Source of the DNA: Treponema sp.
GTDB lineage: Bacteria; Spirochaetota; Spirochaetia; Treponematales; Treponemataceae
Length of the DNA: 64,000 nucleotides
Assembly (NCBI GenBank): GCA_017381365.1
Contig: JAFOCI010000056.1
Span: 1 to 64,000 of the forward strand
Direction of reading: 5' to 3'
Shown here: piece after piece, positions 42,573 to 50,313 of the stretch
How positions within the stretch are numbered: position 1 is the first letter of the stretch
Layout of the letters: each line of letters begins with the position of its first letter
Made by a program: the position numbers and the translations under genes
The notes under the pieces: model-generated
The model's input: the letters and a program-made list of their open reading frames with translations, nothing else
Told to the model about the DNA's origin: nothing
Database searches by the model: none

Positions 42573-44378
42573 ATGGATATGAAATTTAAGCGCAATTTTT
42601 GTATTGTTGCGCATATTGACCACGGTAAATCAACGCTGTCTGACAGACTTATTCAGAAATCCAAGATTATTGATGATCGAAAAATGAAAAATCAAATTCT
42701 TGATAGTATGGATATTGAAAGAGAACGTGGAATTACAATTAAAAGTCAGGCTGTAACAATTCCATACCATGCAAAAGATGGTAATGATTATGAGCTGAAC
42801 TTTGTAGATACGCCGGGTCATGTTGACTTTTCTTATGAAGTAAGTCGAGCCATTGCATCTTGTGAAGGAGCTCTTCTTTTGATTGATGCTAGTCAGGGTG
42901 TAGAAAGTCAGACAGTTTCAAATATGTATATGGCTTTGGAACAGGATCTTGAGATTGTTCCTGTAATTAATAAGATTGATCTTCCTTCTGCTGATATTCC
43001 TTCTTGTCGTGCTCAGATAGATAAGGAGCTTGGACTTGACGACTCATTGACTCAGCTTGTTTCTGCAAAAAGCGGAGAAGGTGTAGATGAACTTCTTGAG
43101 GCTATTGTAAATTATTTTCCAGCTCCAACAGGAGATCCAAAAGCTCCATTACAGGCTTTGATTTTTGACTGTCATTATGATGTTTACCGCGGTGTTGTTG
43201 TTCATGTACGTGTAAAAGAAGGTACTCTTAAGACGGGCGATGTAATCAAAATGATGAGCACTGGACTTGAATATAAGGTTGAGCAGTGCGGTATCTTTAA
43301 GATTGATTATGAAGAAACAGGTAAGCTTGAAGCTGGTGATGTTGGTTATATTATTTCTGGATTGAAAACTGTAAGTGATGTAAATGTGGGTGATACAGTT
43401 ACAAGTACAGTAAATCCTGCAGCAGCACCCCTTGCTGGATTCAAGGAAGTAAAACCTGTCGTTTATTCTTCAATCTATCCGATGGATTCTAATGATTATG
43501 AAGAACTTAAATCTTCTATAGAAAAGCTTAAGCTTAATGATGCAAGTCTTGTTTACGAAAAGGATAATTCTTTGGCGCTGGGAAATGGTTTCCGCTGTGG
43601 TTTTCTAGGGCTTCTGCATCTTGAGATTATTCAGGAACGTCTTGAAAGGGATTATGATCAGGCAATTATCTTTACTGCTCCAAGTGTACGCTATCATGTT
43701 GTTTTAACAGATGGCAGCGAAATTTATGTTGATAATCCAAGTGAATACCCTCAAGGACGAATTCAAACTGCAGAAGAACCGTATATAAAGGCAACTATTA
43801 TTACACCTGCTGCATATCTGGGTTCTCTTATGGAATTGTGTAAGATGAAGCGTGGAACTCAGACAAATATGCAGTATCTGGATGAAAAGCGCGTAGAACT
43901 TACCTATGAAATGCCACTGGCAGAAGTTCTGTTTGATTTTTATGATAAGCTTAAGAGTTACAGTCGCGGTTACGCATCTTTTGATTACGAAATTATTGGA
44001 TATCGTCTTACAGATCTTGCTAAAGTTGATATGCTTTTGAACAGTAAGCCGGTTGATGCACTTTCTTTTTTGTGTTATAAGCCAAGTGCAGCTGACCGTG
44101 CTCGTAAAGTGTGCGAACGTCTTAAAAATGAAATTAGTCATCAGCAATTCAAAGTTGCAATTCAGGGTGCTATCGGTGGACAGATTATTGCCCGCGAAAC
44201 AGTCAGTGCGTACCGTAAGGATGTTCTTGCAAAATGTTATGGTGGTGATATTACACGTAAACGTAAACTTCTTGAAAAACAGAAAGAAGGTAAGAAGCGC
44301 ATGAAGATGTTTGGAGATGTTGAACTTCCTCAGAGCGCATTCCTTGCAGTATTAAAAGATAACGAAGCTGATAATTAA
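42573..44378 (+). CDS. lepA: Elongation factor 4 (LepA)
   Basis: Ribosome-associated GTPase acting in translation initiation or back-translocation and subunit assembly; 601 residues, exactly typical. G domain: AHIDHGKSTLSDRL (G1), ERGITIKSQAVTI (G2), DTPGHVDFSYEVSR (G3), NKIDLPSA (G4) and SAKSGEGV (G5). The C-terminal LepA-specific domain contains IGGQIIARETVSAYRKDVLAKCYGGD (in part) and GKKRMKMFGDVELPQSAFLAVL. It is convergent with the Maf gene. Confidence 0.98.
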   Translation: MDMKFKRNFCIVAHIDHGKSTLSDRLIQKSKIIDDRKMKNQILDSMDIERERGITIKSQAVTIPYHAKDGNDYELNFVDTPGHVDFSYEVSRAIASCEGALLLIDASQGVESQTVSNMYMALEQDLEIVPVINKIDLPSADIPSCRAQIDKELGLDDSLTQLVSAKSGEGVDELLEAIVNYFPAPTGDPKAPLQALIFDCHYDVYRGVVVHVRVKEGTLKTGDVIKMMSTGLEYKVEQCGIFKIDYEETGKLEAGDVGYIISGLKTVSDVNVGDTVTSTVNPAAAPLAGFKEVKPVVYSSIYPMDSNDYEELKSSIEKLKLNDASLVYEKDNSLALGNGFRCGFLGLLHLEIIQERLERDYDQAIIFTAPSVRYHVVLTDGSEIYVDNPSEYPQGRIQTAEEPYIKATIITPAAYLGSLMELCKMKRGTQTNMQYLDEKRVELTYEMPLAEVLFDFYDKLKSYSRGYASFDYEIIGYRLTDLAKVDMLLNSKPVDALSFLCYKPSAADRARKVCERLKNEISHQQFKVAIQGAIGGQIIARETVSAYRKDVLAKCYGGDITRKRKLLEKQKEGKKRMKMFGDVELPQSAFLAVLKDNEADN

Positions 44379-44417
44379 CAGAAAAAAAACGGCTGTTCAG
44401 TTAGGCTTATCATTTTT

Positions 44418-46010
44418 TTACTTTAAAATTTTCAAAAAAAAGTCAATCTGAACTCTTATCCTGTTTAAGAAATCCTGGGAAAGATTCAGCTGATAGCCAT
44501 CTGGAAAATGAAGAAAAAGATACTCTCGTTTTTTCAGTAGTTTGATGATTTCTTCTTTCCGGCTATCTTCGTTCAATACAATTTTCCCTGTAAAAATGTC
44601 TTTTAATCTTAATAGAGCATTCTTTTCCTGCAAGATGAATTCTTCAATTTGTTTGTCACTTTTTTTTCTTTGGGAAGTGATTGTAAAATTTTCATTTGTA
44701 TTGTCGCACTCTGCAATCTCTTTTGCAGAAATATTAAGGTTTATTCCGCTTTTTCCAACATCAAAAAGATTTTTAGTGCCAGAATATCTGTAGGAAAAAA
44801 GCTGTGAGTAATTATTCAGGGTGGTAGTTGTTATAATCGGGTTGTTGTTTTTACCAATTATTTTTTTTGCATCATCATTAAAACTGCTGCCAAAGGATTC
44901 AACGCCAATTAACCTGTTATTATTGAATCTTCTGTTTTTTTCGTGAAAAGAACCTTTTGCGTGGGTTTGGCCAATAGAATATGAAAAATCCATTCCTGTA
45001 ATGTAGACAGGAACATTTTCGTCTTGACGTATTTTGAGTGCTGTTTCCACGGCACTTAAGCCAACAGAGCCAAGAGGAGGAATAACATTGGTCAAGAGTT
45101 GGTTTTTTATCATTTCAGACAGAAAATCTGATTCGCAGAATTTAGTAGTATAAAAAATATTTTTGTCTGGAGTAAGCTTTGTAACATTTGGGTTTGTGCT
45201 GGCACTTACAAAAAGATAATCATAAAAATCTGAGCAGCCAGTAAACGCCCTTATAATGATATCCTGTGCTTCTTCGCAAATTACAGCATCAGGACGGATG
45301 TTTAATGATTTCATTGTCTGAAGAATTGCATCAACAGCAAGAATAAAAAATCTGCTTTTCTTATTTTTTATGGAAAGTAAGGTTTCCAGCGCGCTTTCTC
45401 CTGCACCGATAACAATGATTGGTTTGTTTGTTTTTACAATGTTATTAGAACTGCAAAAAAGTTTTAGATTGCGAAAAATGTTTGCACAGTAACGTCTGCC
45501 AAATTTTACAAGAGTAATTCTGTTTTTCCAGAATTGAGCAACAGAATTCTGGCAGGCCTGGAATAATTTTGAATATAAGTCCTGATAAAACTGAGTTCCT
45601 CCGCTAAAATCAATGCGAATACATCTTCTGAATTGCCCTTTGTTGATGCTGCTTATTAATTCTGGAAGAGCAAAAAGTTTTTCTGGAGAAACAAATGTCA
45701 TCAACGGATTATTTTTTAAGGAATCTGTAAATACATTTTGTTCTTCAAATTCGTATAAATTCTTATCTGCTTCTACTGCAATAACAATACAATTTTCTTC
45801 AATCTTTTTCAGCAATTCTTGAAGTCCGTAATTTAATGCAGGAGAAAAACAAAGAATAATTGTTCCTGGAAGAACTTGAAGATTCTGCAGAATAGTTAAA
45901 ATATTTTTTGAAGGATTATATTTTGAATAGAGAAATTTAGATTTGTATTGAATGGAAAAGCCCTGCTCAGTTTTAATTAAGCAGGGCTTTTCATTTGTTG
46001 AATCAATCAT
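44418..46010 (-). CDS. Maf-type (6-hydroxymethylpterin pyrophosphokinase MptE-like, DUF115) glycosyltransferase
   Basis: 530-residue cytosolic protein of the motility-associated-factor family, which transfers nonulosonic or related sugars to flagellin. The diagnostic central segment is KPIIVIGAGESALETLLSIK, with FILAVDAILQTMKSLNIRPDAVICEE (in part), then ITGMDFSYSIGQTHAKGSFHE, typical of MAF_flag10/DUF115 proteins. The N-terminal FLYSKYNPSKN also fits the family. Treponemal flagella are periplasmic and some FlaB proteins are glycosylated, which suggests a substrate; that is inference. It lies 6 bp after the PpiD-like gene. A long perfect hairpin sits in the first codons. Confidence 0.85.
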   Translation of the reverse strand: MIDSTNEKPCLIKTEQGFSIQYKSKFLYSKYNPSKNILTILQNLQVLPGTIILCFSPALNYGLQELLKKIEENCIVIAVEADKNLYEFEEQNVFTDSLKNNPLMTFVSPEKLFALPELISSINKGQFRRCIRIDFSGGTQFYQDLYSKLFQACQNSVAQFWKNRITLVKFGRRYCANIFRNLKLFCSSNNIVKTNKPIIVIGAGESALETLLSIKNKKSRFFILAVDAILQTMKSLNIRPDAVICEEAQDIIIRAFTGCSDFYDYLFVSASTNPNVTKLTPDKNIFYTTKFCESDFLSEMIKNQLLTNVIPPLGSVGLSAVETALKIRQDENVPVYITGMDFSYSIGQTHAKGSFHEKNRRFNNNRLIGVESFGSSFNDDAKKIIGKNNNPIITTTTLNNYSQLFSYRYSGTKNLFDVGKSGINLNISAKEIAECDNTNENFTITSQRKKSDKQIEEFILQEKNALLRLKDIFTGKIVLNEDSRKEEIIKLLKKREYLFLHFPDGYQLNLSQDFLNRIRVQIDFFLKILK

Positions 46011-46016
46011 TAACTG

Positions 46017-47501
46017 TTAGTTGTTGTTCATCATATATTTGAAGAAAACTTCAGAAAGATTGTTTTCAAGTTTTGGACTTGCAAGCAAAGCTGCCTGTGC
46101 AGAAGAAGCATCATAATTTGAAAGTTCATCTTTAAGAGCTTCTGCAGGAATAGGATCTGCAGGTTTTACGTTTTCTTTTGTAAGCTGAAGAACAAGAATG
46201 TTGCGTCCATTTACAATTGGAGCAGAAAAATCACCGGCTTTAAGCTTGCTTACGGCTTTAAGGAATGTTTCGTTTGTAGAAGCACCAGAAAGACCATCAA
46301 GACTTGTATTCAATTTGCTGATTACAGAAAGATCTCCATAGTTTACTGGGAATGCAGGTATTTCTACTTTCTTTGCATTGAACTGTGTTACGGCTGCATC
46401 GAATTTTTTAGATTTAGCAACTTCAACAAAGTCATTTGCGCGTTTTGTGTAGTATTCTTCAATTATACTGAATTCATTTGAAGTAAGATAATTGTAAACT
46501 GTGTTGATTGTTGCAGTATCCTTGAAATCTGGTTGAACGGCTTCTGAATCAACTCTGAAAATTGTGTAGCCAACAGATGTTTTTACAGGTTCGCTTACAG
46601 CATCAACAGCAAGTGCTGTAATTTTTGCCATATCTTCTTTGTTTGAAAGGAACTTTTCAATCTGGAAATGATACTTATTATTAATTTTTCCAGAATCTGT
46701 TGATGAATATGACTTATTTGAATACTGAGCAACTGCATCAACGAATGTGATTTCGTTATTTGCGATACGCTTAGCAACTGTGTCAGCCTTTGCTTTATCA
46801 TCTACAGTGATTACAGAAAAATCATATTTTACAAACTTTTCAGAATTAGCTTTTCCGTAAGCAATCTTTTCGCTTTCTGGATATTCATTCATATTGAATA
46901 CAGCCATATTAAAACTTTTCTGATTTTCGCCCATTTTTTCAATAAATGCTGTTTCTGCATCAGAAGATTTTAATCCGTAAAGAGTATCTTTTCCTAAAGC
47001 TGTCTGACCACCAAATGAGTCTTCCTGGTAGCGTGAAGTTGTAAGAGTTTCTTTGATTTCATTTCTCAAAGATTCTACTCTGGATGGATTGTCTTTCAAT
47101 GCAATTTTGTAAAGCTTAGATGAATATTTTCCAGTTTCATCTGCAAAGTAAGGCATCATTGCTCTGTTGATTGCAGTTTTTGGAACTTCGTAACCACTTT
47201 TCTTAACTGCTTTTTTAAATGCAAGCTGACTTACTGTAGTGTTGAATGCATAGTTGAAAATGTAGTAATAGTTTGAGTTGTTGATTTCTATTCCCTGATT
47301 TTTGTAATAATCAGCATAGCGTGCAACATAGTTTGAGAAATCCGAATTCTGTTCATATCTGATTTCTGTTCCGTCATATTTTCCGAATGGTGGAAGACTC
47401 TGCTGCAACTTTCCACCCGCAAAAATTGGTACGAGAACAAAGATAAAGGCTGCAATGAACAAAATAATCAAAGAGCCGATTGTGTAAACACTTCTTTTCA
47501 T
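46017..47501 (-). CDS. PpiD/SurA-like peptidyl-prolyl isomerase, membrane-anchored
   Basis: 494 residues: a single N-terminal membrane helix (about 8-28) and a large extracytoplasmic region. A SurA-N-type helical region (about 60-160) is followed by a parvulin-like domain (about 225-330), with ITFVDAVAQYSNKS, SEPVKTSVGYTIFRVD as its C-terminal strand, and a helical tail. The role is folding of exported proteins, probably outer-membrane or periplasmic flagellar proteins. AAGGA precedes the ATG. A promoter lies upstream on the minus strand (TTTACT-17-TAAAAT, 47574-47546). It is cotranscribed with the Maf gene. Confidence 0.8.
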   Translation of the reverse strand: MKRSVYTIGSLIILFIAAFIFVLVPIFAGGKLQQSLPPFGKYDGTEIRYEQNSDFSNYVARYADYYKNQGIEINNSNYYYIFNYAFNTTVSQLAFKKAVKKSGYEVPKTAINRAMMPYFADETGKYSSKLYKIALKDNPSRVESLRNEIKETLTTSRYQEDSFGGQTALGKDTLYGLKSSDAETAFIEKMGENQKSFNMAVFNMNEYPESEKIAYGKANSEKFVKYDFSVITVDDKAKADTVAKRIANNEITFVDAVAQYSNKSYSSTDSGKINNKYHFQIEKFLSNKEDMAKITALAVDAVSEPVKTSVGYTIFRVDSEAVQPDFKDTATINTVYNYLTSNEFSIIEEYYTKRANDFVEVAKSKKFDAAVTQFNAKKVEIPAFPVNYGDLSVISKLNTSLDGLSGASTNETFLKAVSKLKAGDFSAPIVNGRNILVLQLTKENVKPADPIPAEALKDELSNYDASSAQAALLASPKLENNLSEVFFKYMMNNN

Positions 47502-47545
47502 TTTTTATTTCCTTAATTTAGTTTATTTATATAGAAAATCAATCT

Positions 47546-47574
47546 ATTTTATCACGAGTTTTGTATAAAGTAAA
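47546..47574 (-). promoter_or_regulatory. Promoter for the PpiD-like/Maf pair
   Basis: On the minus strand TTTACT (47574-47569), a 17-bp spacer and TAAAAT (47551-47546), about 45 bp before the start codon. Confidence 0.55.
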
Positions 47575-47634
47575 GAAAAACAAATTTATGTAATTTGATA
47601 TGAATGGGTACATTGTGTGCTGGTAATTGTAAAA

Positions 47635-47664
47635 TTGATTCATTTTCACTAAAATAATTTATAT
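47635..47664 (+). promoter_or_regulatory. Promoter for thrA
   Basis: TTGATT (47635-47640), an 18-bp spacer and TTATAT (47659-47664). GAGGT lies just before the ATG at 47686. Confidence 0.5.
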
Positions 47665-47685
47665 TTTTAAATTATAGAGGTTATT

Positions 47686-50187
47686 ATGCTTACACTTAAA
47701 TTTGGTGGAACATCAATGGGTAGTGCAGACCGTATGCTTGGTTCTGCAGATATCATCATTAATCGTGCAAAAGAAGACAGGCTTTGCGTTATCGTTTCTG
47801 CTGTTGCCGGGGTTTCTAATACTCTTCAGGCAGCAATTGATGCTGGCACCACCGGGAATACCTCTACTAATTTCGTTGAAGAGCTTAGAAAAAAGCATGA
47901 ACAGATTTGTCTGGATCTTCAGTCTAAAGTAAAGGGTTTTGATGCAGAAAAGGTTCTTAACTCAATTGAACCTAATTTTGTTGAACTGGATAAGCTTCTT
48001 GCTGGTGTTGCCTGCTTTGGAGAATGTCCAGACACTGTATACTGCCGCATTATGGGTATGGGAGAACTTCTTTCTGCTCCAATCATGGAAAATATTCTTA
48101 GAGCGAAGGAACAGAGCGTAATTCTTATTGATTCTCGTAAAGTTCTTTTTACAACAGGAAATCAAAAAGAAGGAGAAGCTGATTACGGTAGAACTGCAGA
48201 AGCTTGTCTTCCTTACCGAGATGGTGAAAATCAGAGTCAGACACGTATCTGTCTTTTCCCTGGATTTGTATGTTCATGGATTAAAGGTTCTGGTTCTGAG
48301 CCTGTCATGGGGCTTCTTGGACGCAATGGTTCAGATTTTTCTGCTGCAATCATCGGTGCTTCTCTTGGCGTAAAACGCGTAGAATTCTGGACTGATGTTG
48401 ACGGTGTATATACAGCAGACCCACGAATTGTAAAGGATGCAATTCTTGTTGATGACATGACTTATGAAGAAGCAATGGAACTTTCGTTCTTTGGTTCTAA
48501 AGTTCTTCATCCTAAGACTCTTGCACCACTTCAGGCAAAGGGAATTGAAGCCTGGTCTTTGAACAGTCATAATCCTTCTGCCCGCGGAACACGCATCGGT
48601 AAAGGTCCGTTTGAAAGCCGCGACAAGTCTTCTATCTGTGGTGTTTCTGCCCTTAAGAATGTTTCGCTTATTTCTGTTAGTGGTACAGCAATGCGCGATA
48701 AGACTGGCATGGCAAGCCGTATATTTAATGCTGTAAGTGCAGCTGGTTCTTCTATTCTTTTGATTACTCAGTCTTCAAGTGAATATACAATTTCTTTCTG
48801 TGTAAAGGAAGCTGAATCTGAAAAAGTTCGTGATGCAGTTTCTAAGGAATTTGAACTTGAAATCCGCGAAAAAATCATCAATCCAATCATCAACAAAACT
48901 GAATGTGCAATCGTTTCTGTTGTTGGTGATGGCATGATTAAAAACCGTGGCGTTGCTGCTAAATTTATGAATGCTCTTTCAAGTCAGGATATTAATAACA
49001 AGGCTATTGCTCAGGGGTCAAGTGAAAGATGTATTTCTTCTGTAATTTCTGAAGAATATGCAGATACAGCTGTAAAAGCAGTTCATCAGTTCTTCTTTAA
49101 CACAGCTCAGACTGTTGAAGTATTTGCATTTGGTGCCGGAACAATCGGTGGAACTATGATTGACCAGATCCGCGACCAGCATGAAAAGCTTCTTAAGCAG
49201 AATGTAGATGTTAAGGTTCTTGCAATCACAACAATTGACGGTATGAACCTTGATGAAAATGGGCTTGATCTTACAAACTGGCGCGAAGATATGAAAAAGC
49301 CTATGTTCGCATTTGGTCCATCTAATGTTGATGATATCATTAAGTTTGTAAAGGATAAAAAACCTTTGAATCCTGTATTTGTTGACTGTACAGCTTCTTA
49401 TGATTTGCCAGACCGTTATCTTGATATTTTGAATGCAGGTATGAGTATCGCAACTCCTAATAAGCGTGCAAACTCTAAGTCTATGGATTTCTACAAGGCT
49501 TTGCGTACAACTGCAAACAAGATGCACCGTCGTTTCCTTTATGAAACAAATGTTGGTGCAGGTCTTCCAATTATTGATACTTTGCAGAATCTTTATAAAT
49601 CTGGTGATAAGCTTGAAAGTTTTAACGGAATTATGTCTGGTTCTCTTTCTTACATTTTTGGTAAGCTTGATGAAGGAGTTCCATTCAGCAAGGCTGTCCT
49701 TGAAGCAAAGGAACTGCGCTATACTGAACCTGATCCTCGTGATGATTTGAACGGAATGGACGTTGCCCGCAAAGGTCTTATAATTGCCCGTGAATCTGGT
49801 TTTGATATTGAACTTGACGATATTACTCTTTACAAAGTATTCCCTGATTCATTTGATTCCTCTGGAACTGTTGAAGAATTCCTTAAAAAACTTCCGGAAG
49901 TTGATGATTATTTTGCAAAGAAAATCGCAGATCTTAAGAAAGAAAATAAAGTTCTTCGCATGGGCGCAACAATCAAAGACGGAAAGGTTTCTGTTGGTAT
50001 GATGGAAGTTGGTTCTGAAGATCCTTTGTATACTGTAAAAGGTGGTGAAAATGCTTTTGTATTCTATACAGAACGTTACAAGCCAATTCCTCTTACAGTT
50101 CGCGGATATGGAGCTGGTGCAGGCGTAACTGCTGCCGGTGTATTTGGAGATGTACTTAGAACTGTTTCTTTTAATCCAGAACGATAA
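47686..50187 (+). CDS. thrA: Bifunctional aspartate kinase / homoserine dehydrogenase
   Basis: Catalyses the first and third steps of the aspartate pathway to threonine and methionine. 833 residues, as in E. coli ThrA (820). The kinase half (1-300) starts LKFGGTSMGSADRM and has GRNGSDFSAAIIGASL and FWTDVDGVYTADPR. The ACT region (about 310-450) follows: SGTAMRDKTGMASRIF, VVGDGM. The dehydrogenase half begins at about 465 (FGAGTIGGTMIDQI) and includes VDCTASYDLPDRY, ETNVGAGLPII, GIMSGSLSYIF and EPDPRDDLNGMDVARK. Threonine feedback through the ACT domains is likely. No thrB or thrC is nearby. Confidence 0.97.
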   Translation: MLTLKFGGTSMGSADRMLGSADIIINRAKEDRLCVIVSAVAGVSNTLQAAIDAGTTGNTSTNFVEELRKKHEQICLDLQSKVKGFDAEKVLNSIEPNFVELDKLLAGVACFGECPDTVYCRIMGMGELLSAPIMENILRAKEQSVILIDSRKVLFTTGNQKEGEADYGRTAEACLPYRDGENQSQTRICLFPGFVCSWIKGSGSEPVMGLLGRNGSDFSAAIIGASLGVKRVEFWTDVDGVYTADPRIVKDAILVDDMTYEEAMELSFFGSKVLHPKTLAPLQAKGIEAWSLNSHNPSARGTRIGKGPFESRDKSSICGVSALKNVSLISVSGTAMRDKTGMASRIFNAVSAAGSSILLITQSSSEYTISFCVKEAESEKVRDAVSKEFELEIREKIINPIINKTECAIVSVVGDGMIKNRGVAAKFMNALSSQDINNKAIAQGSSERCISSVISEEYADTAVKAVHQFFFNTAQTVEVFAFGAGTIGGTMIDQIRDQHEKLLKQNVDVKVLAITTIDGMNLDENGLDLTNWREDMKKPMFAFGPSNVDDIIKFVKDKKPLNPVFVDCTASYDLPDRYLDILNAGMSIATPNKRANSKSMDFYKALRTTANKMHRRFLYETNVGAGLPIIDTLQNLYKSGDKLESFNGIMSGSLSYIFGKLDEGVPFSKAVLEAKELRYTEPDPRDDLNGMDVARKGLIIARESGFDIELDDITLYKVFPDSFDSSGTVEEFLKKLPEVDDYFAKKIADLKKENKVLRMGATIKDGKVSVGMMEVGSEDPLYTVKGGENAFVFYTERYKPIPLTVRGYGAGAGVTAAGVFGDVLRTVSFNPER

Positions 50188-50220
50188 AAGATTGCAGATG
50201 TAGTAGTTGTGAATAAGATT

Positions 50221-50297
50221 CTGCATTTTGTACAAATTCTGGTGCTGAATGCAGTTTTTTTGCAGCACACGGAATATTTTTTGTTCCGTGTGTTTTT
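50221..50297 (+). terminator. Two tandem terminator hairpins between thrA and the DAHP synthase fusion
   Basis: CTGCATT/AATGCAG (50221-50254) followed by seven T, then CACACGGAA/TTCCGTGTG (50266-50292) followed by five T. The next start codon is only 16 bp away and no clear promoter lies between, so the hairpins may act as an attenuator. Confidence 0.8.
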
Positions 50298-50313
50298 ATG
50301 TTTAAAGGCAGTT

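Noticed and set aside
44379-44417. Terminator between lepA and the Maf gene
   Set aside because: The sequence shares AAAAAAAACGGCTGTTC with the region after rsfS, but no convincing complementary arm is present.
50209-50313. Upstream extension of the DAHP synthase fusion
   Set aside because: The extension is encoded by two terminator hairpins, lacks similarity to DAHP synthases and begins without a ribosome-binding site.
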